This document shows positions 35,418 through 44,796 of a DNA stretch of 64,000 nt, piece by piece; positions within the stretch are counted from its first letter, which is position 1, and every line of letters begins with the position of its first letter. The translations under genes and the position numbers were made by a program. The stretch spans positions 1 through 64,000 of the forward strand of contig NZ_SMCV01000010.1 of NCBI RefSeq assembly GCF_004342285.1. The letters run 5' to 3'. The notes below the pieces were generated by a model. That model was not told the DNA's origin, ran no database searches, and was given only the letters and a program-made list of their open reading frames with translations. The DNA comes from Klebsiella sp. BIGb0138. GTDB lineage: Bacteria > Pseudomonadota > Gammaproteobacteria > Enterobacterales > Enterobacteriaceae.

Positions 35418-36343
35418 CGATGGTCATTCCTCACGCGTCAACCGGGCGCCTGTCCGGGCTGTTCTGGCGCAGGCCGTCGCTGGGCCTGTTCTTATTGCTG
35501 CTTGGGCCGCTGATGTGGTTTGGCATTGTCTATCTGGGGTCGCTGCTCACCCTGTTATGGCAAAGCTTCTATACCTTTGATGACTTCACCATGTCGGTGA
35601 CCCATGACCTGACGCTGGCTAACCTGAAAGCGTTATTTAACCCGGCAAACTACGACATCATCATCCGCACGCTGGTCATGGCGCTGGCGGTGACGCTCGC
35701 CAGCGCGGTGCTGGCGCTGCCGATGGCGTGGTATATGGCGCGCTATACCCGCGGCAAAATGAAAGCGTTTTTTTACATCGCCGTGATGCTGCCGATGTGG
35801 GCGAGCTATATCGTTAAAGCCTATGCCTGGACGTTGCTGCTGGCGAAAGATGGCGTGGCGCAGTGGTTTCTCGGCCATCTGGGGCTGGAAGGGGGGCTAA
35901 ACCTGCTGCTGACCATCCCGGCGGTGGGGGGAAATACGCTGTCGACTTCCGGACTGGGCCGCTTCCTGGTGTTCGTTTATATCTGGCTGCCGTTTATGAT
36001 TCTGCCGGTTCAGGCGGCGCTGGAACGTTTACCCCCCTCGTTGCTGCAGGCGTCGGCCGATCTCGGCGCCCGCCCGCGGCAGACGTTCCGCTATGTGGTT
36101 TTACCGCTGGCGATCCCGGGGATTGCCGCCGGGTCGATTTTTACTTTCTCCCTGACGCTGGGGGATTTTATCGTCCCGCAGCTGGTGGGGCCGCCCGGCT
36201 TCTTTATCGGCAACATGGTCTATTCCCAGCAGGGGGCGATCGGCAATATGCCGATGGCGGCCGCGTTTACCCTGGTACCGATTGTCCTGATTGCCCTTTA
36301 TCTGGCGCTGGTGAAGCGTCTGGGAGCGTTTGATGCACTCTGA
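35414..36343 (+). CDS. ydcU: ABC transporter permease YdcU
   Basis: A 309-residue permease with six membrane segments and the binding-protein-dependent transport signature [28 protein letters not shown] near residue 215. I chose ATG 35414, overlapping the ydcT stop by four bases; an in-frame TTG six bases upstream is less likely. Close to E. coli YdcU over its whole length. Confidence 0.94.
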   Translation: MTMVIPHASTGRLSGLFWRRPSLGLFLLLLGPLMWFGIVYLGSLLTLLWQSFYTFDDFTMSVTHDLTLANLKALFNPANYDIIIRTLVMALAVTLASAVLALPMAWYMARYTRGKMKAFFYIAVMLPMWASYIVKAYAWTLLLAKDGVAQWFLGHLGLEGGLNLLLTIPAVGGNTLSTSGLGRFLVFVYIWLPFMILPVQAALERLPPSLLQASADLGARPRQTFRYVVLPLAIPGIAAGSIFTFSLTLGDFIVPQLVGPPGFFIGNMVYSQQGAIGNMPMAAAFTLVPIVLIALYLALVKRLGAFDAL

Positions 36344-37139
36344 ACGCGCACCGCTGTTGCTGAAAATCGCCACCTGGGGTGGGGTCGTCTTCCTCCATTT
36401 CCCGCTGGCGATTATCGCCCTGTATGCCTTTAATACCGAGGATGCTGCCTTTAGCTTTCCGCCTCAGGGCCTGACATTACGCTGGTTCAGCGAGGCGGCG
36501 GGGCGTAGCGATATTATCGATTCTGTGACGTTGTCACTTAAAATTGCCGCGCTGTCGACGGCCATTGCGTTAGTACTTGGCACGTTGGCTGCAGGAGCAC
36601 TCTGGCGCAGCACTTTTTTTGGTAAGAACGCGGTGTCGCTGCTGTTGCTGTTGCCGATTGCGCTACCGGGGATTATTACCGGTCTTGCGCTGCTAACCGC
36701 GTTCAAGGCCATCAATCTTGAACCCGGTCTGTTAACGATTGTGGTGGGGCATGCCACTTTTTGCGTGGTGGTGGTGTTCAACAACGTTATCGCCCGCTTT
36801 CGCCGGACGTCGTGGAGCCTGGTGGAAGCGTCAATGGATTTAGGCGCCACGGGCTGGCAGACCTTTCGCTACGTGGTGCTGCCTAACCTCGGTTCGGCTC
36901 TGCTGGCGGGAGGAATGCTGGCGTTCGCGTTATCATTTGATGAGATTATCGTCACCACCTTTACCGCCGGGCATGAGCGCACGCTGCCGCTGTGGTTGCT
37001 GAATCAGCTAGGCCGGCCGCGCGATGTGCCGGTCACCAACGTGGTTGCGCTGCTGGTGATGCTGGTGACGACGATACCGATTTTGGGGGCCTGGTGGCTA
37101 ACCCGTGACGGCGACGCGAGCGCCGAAAACGGAAAATAA
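36333..37139 (+). CDS. ydcV: ABC transporter permease YdcV
   Basis: A 268-residue permease partner of YdcU with six membrane segments and the EAA-type motif [28 protein letters not shown] 36333 lies inside the ydcU 3' end. Longer than E. coli YdcV by a few residues at the C-terminus. The patD start follows 22 bases downstream. Confidence 0.94.
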   Translation: MHSERAPLLLKIATWGGVVFLHFPLAIIALYAFNTEDAAFSFPPQGLTLRWFSEAAGRSDIIDSVTLSLKIAALSTAIALVLGTLAAGALWRSTFFGKNAVSLLLLLPIALPGIITGLALLTAFKAINLEPGLLTIVVGHATFCVVVVFNNVIARFRRTSWSLVEASMDLGATGWQTFRYVVLPNLGSALLAGGMLAFALSFDEIIVTTFTAGHERTLPLWLLNQLGRPRDVPVTNVVALLVMLVTTIPILGAWWLTRDGDASAENGK

Positions 37140-37161
37140 TTCACATCTACAGGATCATGCT

Positions 37162-38586
37162 ATGCAACATAACCTTTTGATTAACGGCGAGCTGGTGGCG
37201 GGTGAAGGTGAGAGGGTGCCGGTATTTAATCCTGCCAATGGTGAAGTCATTCTCGAGATAGCGGAAGCTAGCGAAGCGCAGGTCAACGCCGCCGTCGAAG
37301 CGGCGGATCGGGCATTTGTCAGCTGGAGCCAGACGACGCCGAAAACCCGAGCGGAATGTCTGCTCACGCTGGCCGATACCATTGCCGGGCACGCGGAGTC
37401 GCTGGCGAAACTGGAGTCGCTAAACTGCGGTAAGCCGCTGCACTGCGTTATTAACGATGAATTGCCGGCGGTTGCCGATGTGTTTCGCTTTTTTGCCGGG
37501 GCGGCGCGCTGTCTGCCGGGCATGGCGGCGGGTGAATATCTGGAAGGTCACACCTCAATGATCCGCCGCGATCCGGTCGGGGTGGTGGCCTCTATCGCGC
37601 CGTGGAACTACCCGCTGATGATGGCGGCGTGGAAACTGGCGCCGGCGCTGGCCGCAGGCAACTGTGTGGTGATTAAGCCGTCAGAAATCACCCCGCTGAC
37701 CGCGCTGACGCTGGCAGAACTGGCAAAAGATATCTTCCCGGCCGGGGTGCTGAATGTCCTGTTTGGCCGCGGGAAAAGCGTCGGCGACCCGCTGACCGGC
37801 CACCCGAAAGTGCGCATGGTCTCGCTGACCGGGTCGATTGCTACCGGGGCGCATATTCTCGGTCATACCGCCTCTTCGATTAAACGTACCCATATGGAAC
37901 TGGGTGGCAAAGCGCCGGTGATTGTCTTTGATGATGCCGATATTGACGCGGTTGTGGAGGGCGTCAGGACCTTCGGTTTTTATAACGCCGGCCAGGACTG
38001 TACCGCCGCCTGTCGACTCTATGCCCAGCAAGGGATCTACGATCGGCTGGTGGAGAAACTGGGGGCCGCGGTGGCCAGTCTCAAGGTCGGCCAGCCCGAC
38101 GACCCGGCGACCGAACTGGGGCCGCTGAGTTCGCAGGCGCACCTGGCGCGGGTCAGCGCCGCCGTTGACGCCGCTCGCGAGCTGGCGCATATCAAGGTTG
38201 TGACCGGCGGCAGTCCGGTCCCGGGCAAAGGATACTTCTATCAGCCGACGCTGCTGGCAGGGGCCAGACAGGAGGATGACATCGTCCAGCGCGAAGTGTT
38301 TGGTCCGGTGGTCAGCGTGACGGCGTTCAGCGATGAGGATCAGGTGCTGGCATGGGCTAATGACTCGCAGTATGGCCTGGCCTCATCGCTCTGGACCCGT
38401 GACGTTGGCAGAGCGCACCGTCTGAGCGCCCGTTTGCAGTACGGCTGCACCTGGGTCAATACCCACTTTATGCTGGTCAGCGAGATGCCGCACGGTGGGC
38501 AGAAGCTCTCCGGATACGGTAAGGACATGTCGATGTACGGTCTGGAAGATTATACGGTGGTGCGCCATGTGATGGTAAAACACTAA
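37162..38586 (+). CDS. patD: Gamma-aminobutyraldehyde dehydrogenase PatD
   Basis: A 474-residue aldehyde dehydrogenase, exactly the length of E. coli PatD (YdcW). Motifs: [36 protein letters not shown] with the general-base Glu, and the catalytic Cys in [13 protein letters not shown]. It oxidises 4-aminobutyraldehyde to GABA in putrescine degradation. Following a polyamine-type transporter, it forms an uptake-plus-catabolism unit. ATG 37162 with AGGATC upstream. Confidence 0.95.
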   Translation: MQHNLLINGELVAGEGERVPVFNPANGEVILEIAEASEAQVNAAVEAADRAFVSWSQTTPKTRAECLLTLADTIAGHAESLAKLESLNCGKPLHCVINDELPAVADVFRFFAGAARCLPGMAAGEYLEGHTSMIRRDPVGVVASIAPWNYPLMMAAWKLAPALAAGNCVVIKPSEITPLTALTLAELAKDIFPAGVLNVLFGRGKSVGDPLTGHPKVRMVSLTGSIATGAHILGHTASSIKRTHMELGGKAPVIVFDDADIDAVVEGVRTFGFYNAGQDCTAACRLYAQQGIYDRLVEKLGAAVASLKVGQPDDPATELGPLSSQAHLARVSAAVDAARELAHIKVVTGGSPVPGKGYFYQPTLLAGARQEDDIVQREVFGPVVSVTAFSDEDQVLAWANDSQYGLASSLWTRDVGRAHRLSARLQYGCTWVNTHFMLVSEMPHGGQKLSGYGKDMSMYGLEDYTVVRHVMVKH

Positions 38587-38595
38587 CAACGGTCA

Positions 38596-38619
38596 GTAGC
38601 CAACGGGCCCGTTGGCTAC
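38596..38619 (+). terminator. Palindromic terminator-like hairpin after patD
   Basis: GTAGCCAACGGGCCCGTTGGCTAC is a perfect 24-base palindrome with TTTCC after it, ten bases past the patD stop. It can fold only with a tiny loop, and the T tract is short, so efficiency is uncertain. Confidence 0.6.
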
Positions 38620-38998
38620 TTTCCGCTGGGGCACTGCGGGCCATTCTTACACATCATTGTTTGCTGCCCGGTATGGCTGCCGGAGATTATCCGCAAAGCG
38701 ACATGCCAATCACCGCGTTAACGACGCCAGAGGCATCAATACGCCGCCGACATGCTCTTCTCTGGCCGCAATCCTGACCCTCATGGCATTCTCCCGGAGG
38801 GTGACTTTCTGGTTTGTTTTTTGCCCTTTCTGGCGGCGTAAATCGCCAGCCTGGCGACTGTTTTGTCAGCTGGGATCAACGTTCAAAACGACTTCAATCA
38901 AGATAGTCTATTATTTATAATAGGTTATGGTTATTTTTTGGATGAAGTATAACCACTTCATTGCTATACGAGATCTTGAATTCAAGGAGAGTTGACCA
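38620..38998. other. Intergenic region after patD
   Basis: About 380 bases. No convincing gene on either strand; a plus-strand frame across 38612-38920 has no ribosome site and an unlikely Arg/Phe-rich translation. The last 110 bases turn AT-rich and contain a likely promoter for the small gene at 38999 (TAGTCTATTATTTATAATAGG). AAGGAGAG lies ten bases before that start. Confidence 0.4.
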
Positions 38999-39172
38999 AT
39001 GAAAAGCGAAGAACTGACACGTAAAGCTGAAGAGGATATCTCTGCGCTGATTGCAAAAAAAGTGGCAGAATTGAGGAAGAAAACCGGGCAGGAAGTCTCT
39101 GAAATCGAGTTCATTCCTCATGAGACGATGACGGGGCTTGACGGCTATGAAGTGAAAATAAAGCTGATGTGA
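38999..39172 (+). CDS. Small 57-residue charged protein of unknown function
   Basis: ATG at 38999 with AAGGAGAG upstream. 57 residues, largely helical and charged at first (KAEEDISALIAKKVAELRKK), then a beta-like ending (IEFIPHETMTGLDGYEVKIKL). No signal or membrane segment. A strong terminator follows six bases after the stop, so it is a complete one-gene unit. The helical half suggests a dimerising or protein-binding peptide. I do not recognise it. Confidence 0.75.
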   Translation: MKSEELTRKAEEDISALIAKKVAELRKKTGQEVSEIEFIPHETMTGLDGYEVKIKLM

Positions 39173-39177
39173 AAAGC

Positions 39178-39206
39178 AAAAAGGTCGCTGAGGCGACCTT
39201 TTTACC
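39178..39206 (+). terminator. Rho-independent terminator
   Basis: AAAGGTCGC and GCGACCTTT pair around TGAG, followed by TTACC. The T tract is partly in the stem, as is usual for such hairpins. Confidence 0.8.
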
Positions 39207-39333
39207 CTTCTTTATGAGGGGGGAGATTGTGACGGTTCAACCGAAGCCCTCCGCCGTGATGGTCTGCGTGGCTCACCTGTGGCTGGTGATTTTAGCGTGA
39301 GATGAGCCCGCAGAGGTTAGTGTCCAGGCGATA

Positions 39334-40005
39334 TTAGTGACGAGTTAAGCCATTAAGCGTGTCAGAGTATTTCTTTAATTTTATGATCTTATCTTTCATT
39401 ACCCAGCTAAGTTCGGCAATCTTATCCCTGATCTCCATCACCTCTTTTTCATTGAGGTTTACAAGATTCGCCGCGGGCCCCGGTACACCTTTTGCCAGGG
39501 ATTTGTTGGTCTCACAGCGATAACCGTGCGCATACATTACCTCACTCATTTTCTTTTCAAATAAGTTAAGGTTTTCGTAAGTTCGGATATAGCCGGTGAT
39601 TTCCGGGCTTTCGCCCAGGACCAGGAACTGTGAGGCGATCGCCGGGGTTCTATCCAGATCTATCGGGATCGAATCATCAGGTATGAACGTCGTGACGCCC
39701 GCAGCTCCGGCGACAGGTGGCCGCCTGGTGACATCGTAATACCCCCCATCATTCGCAAGCAGGACCGCATGATGGGTGGCGACCATAAAGCAGCCGCGCC
39801 ATAGATTAACATCCCAACCAGGCTGCATTTTTCCCCCCACTTTTTGGATAGCGGCATCCACATTCCAGTATGAATTCCCCGCGGGGCCGGGGGAGTCAAT
39901 AACCGGGACAAGGATCGGTTTAGAGAAGGGGTTGATTTGCTCAGCAAATTGCAACAGCCGCGAATCATTCAGCGGCACATGCTCATACAGGGGGTGACTA
40001 TGCAT
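39334..40005 (-). CDS. Unknown 223-residue protein
   Basis: A 223-residue protein with no signal peptide. The first two thirds look globular (SKPILVPVIDSPGPAGNSYWNVD, PGWDVNLWRGCFMVATHHAVLL, YYDVTRRPP), and the last 50 residues are a helical, charged C-terminus (LNEKEVMEIRDKIAELSWVMKDKIIKLKKY) suggesting coiled-coil contacts. AAGGAGCCC lies before the ATG in the minus direction. It stands alone in an AT-rich stretch. Family unknown to me; a cargo gene is possible. Confidence 0.65.
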   Translation of the reverse strand: MHSHPLYEHVPLNDSRLLQFAEQINPFSKPILVPVIDSPGPAGNSYWNVDAAIQKVGGKMQPGWDVNLWRGCFMVATHHAVLLANDGGYYDVTRRPPVAGAAGVTTFIPDDSIPIDLDRTPAIASQFLVLGESPEITGYIRTYENLNLFEKKMSEVMYAHGYRCETNKSLAKGVPGPAANLVNLNEKEVMEIRDKIAELSWVMKDKIIKLKKYSDTLNGLTRH

Positions 40006-40144
40006 TATGCAGGGCTCCTTGTGATGGATACAAACAGGCGCGGCGAGGCCGGGATCCTTGGGCGATTAACTCTTAGGGAGTTTTAATGATTATCCTGTTA
40101 AATCATGGCACAGGATTCTGTAACAGAACAGGCGGGTCGGCGTC

Positions 40145-40182
40145 GAATAATCCGTTTTAGACATTGGGTTTTTTGGCATGCT
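40145..40182. repeat. Conserved motif upstream of the 223-residue gene (copy 1)
   Basis: From 40161 to 40182 this segment matches 40905-40926 at 17 of 22 positions (both contain TAGACATTGG/TAAACATTGG and TGG.AT.CT). Each copy is about 150-160 bases upstream of a minus-strand gene start. It may be a shared operator or promoter, used in either direction. Confidence 0.5.
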
Positions 40183-40419
40183 GCTAACGTCCGGGATAGT
40201 TACCTCCTGCTTACATTAGCAAGCTAATAGTAACAATAGCAGTTATTGTTAAAACAAAAGCGCAATGATATGAGAATATTCTTATGCCCCTTCAAGAGCT
40301 AAGCCATAGTGAGTGCCGGAGATAAGCGCCGGGTGGGGCGCGCAAAACACCTGTAGTGAGTGACCTGTCGGCGAAGAGACGATGATCAAGATCGGCGGGA
40401 ACTGACAATCTTTATTGAG
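40183..40419. other. Gene-free region between motif copy 1 and a strong terminator
   Basis: No protein-coding frame with a ribosome site. It ends in a strong plus-strand terminator although no plus-strand gene precedes it, so it may hold a small RNA transcribed from near 40200-40300. Only short stem-forming segments are visible (GCGCCGGGTGGGGCGC around 40327). Confidence 0.35.
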
Positions 40420-40447
40420 CCCCTGCATGTAGTTGCAGGGGTTTTTT
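40420..40447 (+). terminator. Orphan rho-independent terminator
   Basis: CCCCTGCA and TGCAGGGG pair around TGTAGT, followed by TTTTTT. Strong hairpin with an ideal T run but no upstream plus-strand gene within 1.2 kb that would need it; the previous terminator is at 39206. Confidence 0.85.
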
Positions 40448-40620
40448 GTCTTTCACCCGTTTGTGTCGCCGAAATTCGACTGATGTGGTCAGCGGGAGAG
40501 AAGAGAATCAGTGCGGGAGGAAATGCTCGCCCGGAACAGGGGCTGGATGGCGCACAAAGTGAGAATGACAAATAAATTTTTTCTATAATAAATGTAATTT
40601 TAGACCAGCGGCACTTCACC

Positions 40621-40743
40621 CTATCGCTTTGTTTTTTTTGTCGGCAAGCTGGACTGGCGGCGTTCGCGAATGTAAGAAACAAGATTGTACGCTGCAATCA
40701 CCAGCAGTATTAGCGCCACAATAAGCACGATAATTCCGGACAT
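40621..40743 (-). CDS. Small membrane protein, 40 residues
   Basis: Minus-strand frame beginning at ATG 40743, preceded by TTTTGAGGTGGTAT, a strong ribosome site. The peptide has an N-terminal membrane helix (SGIIVLIVALILLVIAAY), a short arginine-rich turn (YIRERRQ) and a basic tail (TKKTKR), the classic single-pass small membrane protein layout. Comparable small membrane proteins occur in Klebsiella genomes. It would be missed by most gene finders because of its length. Confidence 0.8.
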   Translation of the reverse strand: MSGIIVLIVALILLVIAAYNLVSYIRERRQSSLPTKKTKR

Positions 40744-41347
40744 ATACCACCTCAAAATAAAATGAGAAAAAGCAAAATCAAACACTCATAACTTGTGATT
40801 ATGAATGTAAATTCTAATGATGGATAACGCAAATAGTATTTGCAGACGGTAGCATCCTGTTACCGCGAGAAAATGTGCACGGGGGATAATAAATTCCATA
40901 TTAAACATTGGATTATGTGGTATCCTCTCTGTCTGTTGAAGAACAAAGATTTAAGAAGTATCGCATTTTCCGCTAATAACTAAGCTATCCATACATTATT
41001 ATTAATTATCTACAGGCACCTGTTTTACACTGGTTTTTAAGGTTTTTCTTATAGGTTCTGTTTATTGAGTGTTGAGGCTCATGGTGCTAAAGCATTCTCT
41101 GCATAAAACCGCGCAGATTCATTTGTTTTATTAAATTAAATACCCCCTTAAATTGTAATGAAAAGAAGCTCGCTCGCTTATTCACTTAGCGCAATAAGTA
41201 TTGTCGCAGATAACGATTATGGCAACTTTGTCTGGCCGCCTCTTTTATTCAGTCGCGGGAAATGTAGATAAAATGTTAAAATAAGCGCCCACCCGCTGCG
41301 GATAACCGTGGGCAAGCCGTTTGACATTTGACTTTATATGGCCGCCC
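40744..41347. other. AT-rich intergenic region with motif copy 2
   Basis: About 600 bases. It holds the leader of the small membrane protein gene (40744-40900), motif copy 2 (40886-40926) and, on the plus strand, TTTGACATTTGACTTTATATGG at 41319-41341, a likely promoter for the following gene. A 37-codon frame from ATG 41158 lacks a ribosome site and is not claimed. Otherwise no recognisable structure. Confidence 0.4.
40886..40926. repeat. Conserved motif upstream of the small membrane protein gene (copy 2)
   Basis: Second copy of the motif described at 40145. The shared core is (T)TARACATTGG followed by TGG.AT.CT at fixed spacing. Same distance and orientation relative to the downstream minus-strand gene as copy 1. 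Confidence 0.5.
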
Positions 41348-41647
41348 ATGCGAACATTTGTCATAATTTGTTACTTTGACGTTGATCTTGTTTTGAAAAA
41401 TATCGCATTTTTCCTGTCAGTGGCCTGCGCCGCGGCAATCCTCTACGGCAATTTGCCTGCTCAGCGCATTAGCGGTTGTGTAAAGCAGCGGGCCAGTGAG
41501 GCCGTTTGCGTGGCCGCAGAGTGGGACAATGAAAAAATCAATCTTCTGCCGCAATATAACCCTGACAATATTAAGTCTGTTGCCGTGCAGCGTGAACAGG
41601 CTCTGTCTCAGACAGGCGCAGATAATACCGTCGCGATTAAAGCGTAA
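41348..41647 (+). CDS. Small protein with N-terminal membrane helix, unknown
   Basis: A 99-residue product from ATG 41348. The N-terminal 35 residues contain two hydrophobic stretches (TFVIICYF; NIAFFLSVACAAAILYG) that would serve as a membrane anchor. The remainder is soluble with two Cys (SGCVKQRASEAVCVAAEWD) and an Asn/Gln-rich end. It terminates at its own strong terminator. There is no clear ribosome site before the chosen ATG, so the start is uncertain. Unknown family. Confidence 0.55.
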   Translation: MRTFVIICYFDVDLVLKNIAFFLSVACAAAILYGNLPAQRISGCVKQRASEAVCVAAEWDNEKINLLPQYNPDNIKSVAVQREQALSQTGADNTVAIKA

Positions 41648-41676
41648 AAAAGCAGCCCGCAGAGGCTGCTTTTTTA
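41646..41676. terminator. Bidirectional terminator
   Basis: AAAAAAGCAGCC and GGCTGCTTTTTT pair around CGCAGA. It ends the plus-strand small gene and also the convergent yncL gene. Confidence 0.88.
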
Positions 41677-41695
41677 GGTTTCATTGCTGAAAAAA

Positions 41696-41791
41696 TCAGT
41701 AAAACCAACCGAAACGAACAGATAACAGGCTGATAAGCGCGAAAGCTGCGCCGACATTAATCAGAATTACGGTTTTGCTGGAAACATCCAT
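41696..41791 (-). CDS. yncL: Small membrane protein YncL
   Basis: A 31-residue peptide on the minus strand: a hydrophobic helix (SKTVILINVGAAFALISLLS) ending VRFGWFY. E. coli YncL, also 31 residues with SSRTVVLINFF at the start and MRFGWFI at the end, is nearly the same in layout and lies in the same neighbourhood. AAAGGTGG precedes ATG 41791. Single-pass inner-membrane peptide, function unknown in E. coli as well. Confidence 0.88.
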   Translation of the reverse strand: MDVSSKTVILINVGAAFALISLLSVRFGWFY

Positions 41792-41981
41792 AACGCCACC
41801 TTTATGAGTAAGCCTCTACAGGTATAGTACGAGGTTAAAGGATGTGCTATCGGACAAGGCTGAATTGGAGGTTTTCCACTGATTAAGTGCGCTATTCATA
41901 ATATGATTTAGCGAACTCTGACGTTCACCCGATGCGTAAAGAGTCCAGGTCATGATGATGCTTATCAGGGAAGGAATAAGA

Positions 41982-42155
41982 ATGACCCTATACCAAAAAA
42001 TGCTGATTTTTTACGCAGTCATGGGCTTTATCTGCGCAATTATCAGCTGGTTTTTAACCAAAGAAAGCCGTTTGATTCGCCTGCTGGCCGCACTGCTGAT
42101 CGGGGCAACCTGGCCGTTTAGTTTCCCCACGGCCTTATTAGTCTCCTTATTCTGA
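41982..42155 (+). CDS. ortT: GhoT/OrtT-family membrane toxin
   Basis: A 57-residue protein with two membrane segments: MLIFYAVMGFICAIISWFL and LLAALLIGATWPFSFPTALLVSLF. Size and the ending GATWP.SFP.ALL.SLF match E. coli OrtT (YdcX), a membrane-damaging orphan toxin linked to (p)ppGpp levels. The ATG at 41982, with GGAAGGAATAAG upstream, gives the family length. A longer frame from 41952 would add ten residues not found in OrtT. No antitoxin gene is adjacent, as in E. coli. Confidence 0.9.
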   Translation: MTLYQKMLIFYAVMGFICAIISWFLTKESRLIRLLAALLIGATWPFSFPTALLVSLF

Positions 42156-42226
42156 AGGCATAAAATCGTTGGCAACTGCGGCAAGGTGGCTGTATAAAAA
42201 CACAGTAACCATTGACGGGTAATCTT

Positions 42227-42997
42227 ATGAACGGCTTTTATTCTTCTTTGGCCGGCGCCACCGTGCGCTGGTTCGATCTCCCCGGGCACGGCGAACCGGT
42301 GGTCTTTATTCACGGACTGGGCTGCGCTTCCTCCTATGATTATCCGCGAGTGGTGGCCGATCCCGCCTTTTGCGGACGGCGGGCCGTGCTTATCGACCTG
42401 CCGGGTTACGGCTATAGCGATAAACCCCGCGCATTTGGCTACAGTACCCGGGAACAGGCGCAGGTCGTTGTGGAACTGCTCGATCATCTGCAGCTTGCGC
42501 GCTGCTATCTGTATGGGCACAGCATGGGCGGCAGTATCGCCATCGAAGCCGCTGAGCGACTCGGGGAACGCGTGCTGGCTCTGCTGGTGGCGGAACCCAA
42601 TCTGTATGCCGGGGGCGGAATGTACAGTCGGGCCATCGCCGGGCAGGCGGAGGCGGATTTTGTCGCTCACGGCTATGCGCAAACGCTGGCGGGCGAAACG
42701 TCCGCGTGGGCCGGGTGTCTGCAAAACAGCGCTCCCTGGGCGGTATGGCGCGGCGCCAGCAGCCTGGTCGCCGGGGTCATGCCTTCATGGTTTGCGCGTT
42801 TTGCTGCATTATCCTGTCGCAAGGTCCTGATTTACGGCGCCCGCTCCCTTCCGGCCGGGGAGGCAACCGCGGCGCAAGCCGCAGGTATTCCGCTGCTGGT
42901 GGTGCCAGATGCGGGGCACTCGATGGCCTGGGAAAATCCCGGCGCGCTGGCCGACAGGGTGGCGGTATTCCTCGACCCGCCCGGGGCAGAAGCCTGA
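42227..42997 (+). CDS. Alpha/beta hydrolase
   Basis: A 256-residue alpha/beta hydrolase. Oxyanion-region HGLGCASSYDYP near residue 30, nucleophile elbow GHSMGGSIA near 100, acid in a later strand, and catalytic His in VVPDAGHSMAWENPG near 230. No signal peptide. It is followed by a convergent aldehyde dehydrogenase, which could act on the product if this is an esterase or lyase. Specific substrate not visible. Confidence 0.85.
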   Translation: MNGFYSSLAGATVRWFDLPGHGEPVVFIHGLGCASSYDYPRVVADPAFCGRRAVLIDLPGYGYSDKPRAFGYSTREQAQVVVELLDHLQLARCYLYGHSMGGSIAIEAAERLGERVLALLVAEPNLYAGGGMYSRAIAGQAEADFVAHGYAQTLAGETSAWAGCLQNSAPWAVWRGASSLVAGVMPSWFARFAALSCRKVLIYGARSLPAGEATAAQAAGIPLLVVPDAGHSMAWENPGALADRVAVFLDPPGAEA

Positions 42998-43105
42998 CCG
43001 GCGATCGTCAGCGCGCGTTGGATCAGAAGAGATCTCCGCGAGCGTGTAGCGCTCCGCACGTTTAAGGTCCGGCCGCGGATGGCATATCTGCCGCTGTCGT
43101 GCACG

Positions 43106-44539
43106 CTAAAACGGCAGTTCGCGCGGACGGGTTTGCAGCGTTATCCAGCGCAGTTCGGTAAACTCAGCAATGCCTGCGCGCCCGCCGAAGCGCCCGTAGC
43201 CAGACGCTTTGCAGCCGCCAAAGGGCATTTGCGCCTCGTCGTGGACGGTGGGGCCATTAATGTGGCAAATGCCGGTTTGCAGAGCCTGCGCCACGTTCCA
43301 TGCCCGGGCGCTGTCGCGACTGTATACCGCCGACGAGAGTCCATATTCGCTGTCGTTAGCGACGGCCAGCGCTTCCTGTTCGTCATGTACCCGAATAATG
43401 GCTTTCACCGGCCCGAAGGACTCTTCATGCCATATCCGCATCTGGCGGGTGACGCCGTCAAGCAGCGTCGCCGCCATCTGTGTGGAACTGGCTTTGCCGC
43501 CGGTTAATAACCGCGCCCCTTTCGCCAGCGCATCGTCAATCAGCGCATTGCAGCGCGCAACGGTTTTCATATCGACAACCGGCCCCATCAGTCCGACGGG
43601 CAAGGTTGCCGCGCGGCGGCTAAGCAGGGCGATAAAGGCGTCGGCTATCGCCTCGTCGACGATAATCCGCTCGGTCGACATACAGATTTGCCCGGCGTTG
43701 GCAAAAGCGCCGAACACCGCACCCGCCGCGGCCTGTTCGAGGTCGGCATCATCAAGGACCAGCAGCGGGGCTTTGCCACCGAGTTCGAGAACCGCCGGTT
43801 TAAGATACTGACCGCAGGCGCGGGCAATAATGCGACCCACCGGCGTGGATCCGGTAAAATTAACGCGGCGTACCGCCGGGTGGGCAATCAGCGATTCCAC
43901 CAGCGCCGGAGCATCCGCAGGATCGCAGGTCAGATAGTTCACCACGCCAGCGGGGAACCCCGCCGCCGCCAGTGCGTCGATAATCAGCGCCTGGCTGGCG
44001 GGCGATAGCTCGGCCCCCTTGAGGATCACCGTGTTGCCGCAGGCCAGCGGGGTGGCAATGGCGCGGGTCGCCAGGATCAACGGCGCATTCCACGGCGCCA
44101 TCCCCAGCACTACGCCCGCCCCCTGGCGGACGGCCATTGCCAGACTCCCCGGCACATTCGACGGAATGACCTGGCCCTCTATCTGAGTGGTGAGTGCGGC
44201 GGCCTCACGCAGAATATCGGCGGCCAGATGGACGTTAAAACCTGCCCAGTGCGCCGTTGCGCCGGTTTCCGCGGCCATCGCGGCGATAAATTTAGCTTCG
44301 CGAAGCCGCATCTGCTCTGCGGCTTCCAGCAGTAACCGACGTCGTTCGCAGGGGGCGGTATCGCGCCAGAGGGGGAATGCGGCGGCCGCGGCTTCGACGC
44401 TACGCCGCGCATCGTTGAGATTAGCCGCCGCGGCCACAGAGGCGGTCTGGGCGCTCAGCGGGTTGCTGCGGCTGAAGGTGGCGCGATCTTCAGCATCGTG
44501 CCATTGGCCATGGGTATATAAGTTGCAGTTTATCGTCAT
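43106..44539 (-). CDS. Aldehyde dehydrogenase, vanillin/salicylaldehyde-dehydrogenase-like
   Basis: A 477-residue NAD(P)-dependent aldehyde dehydrogenase. Motifs: GMAPWNAPLILATRAIATPLACGNT, NFTGSTPVG, LELGGKAPLLVLDDAD with the general base, and catalytic Cys in AFANAGQICMSTE. The overall pattern is closer to aromatic aldehyde (vanillin or salicylaldehyde) dehydrogenases than to PatD. It is convergent to the hydrolase and divergent from the dppA-like gene, suggesting a shared accessory segment. Confidence 0.85.
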   Translation of the reverse strand: MTINCNLYTHGQWHDAEDRATFSRSNPLSAQTASVAAAANLNDARRSVEAAAAAFPLWRDTAPCERRRLLLEAAEQMRLREAKFIAAMAAETGATAHWAGFNVHLAADILREAAALTTQIEGQVIPSNVPGSLAMAVRQGAGVVLGMAPWNAPLILATRAIATPLACGNTVILKGAELSPASQALIIDALAAAGFPAGVVNYLTCDPADAPALVESLIAHPAVRRVNFTGSTPVGRIIARACGQYLKPAVLELGGKAPLLVLDDADLEQAAAGAVFGAFANAGQICMSTERIIVDEAIADAFIALLSRRAATLPVGLMGPVVDMKTVARCNALIDDALAKGARLLTGGKASSTQMAATLLDGVTRQMRIWHEESFGPVKAIIRVHDEQEALAVANDSEYGLSSAVYSRDSARAWNVAQALQTGICHINGPTVHDEAQMPFGGCKASGYGRFGGRAGIAEFTELRWITLQTRPRELPF

Positions 44540-44796
44540 CGGGAAGCCTCATTATGCAGCGGTTTTCCGAGTGTACCGGGCAGGGGGCCGGCGCGGTGAG
44601 CGCAGGGCGGTTATCGCACGATTTTTTCCCGGTTTTGTATCTGGTTCACAACTTCAGCGTTTCTGGCCTGCGGTTGTGGAATAAATCGCCGAAAACGGGG
44701 CTTTCAGCATAACCTGATACCAATTGATTATTTGCCCGCTGCATCATGCTGTGCTGTTATTAGCGTACATATAACAAATTCATAAGGTTTATAACC

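Noticed and set aside
38612-38920. A plus-strand frame after patD, possible 102-residue protein
   Set aside because: It starts inside a terminator-like palindrome, has no Shine-Dalgarno sequence and an unlikely composition.
41158-41271. A 37-codon plus-strand frame in the AT-rich intergenic region
   Set aside because: No ribosome site and no recognisable feature.
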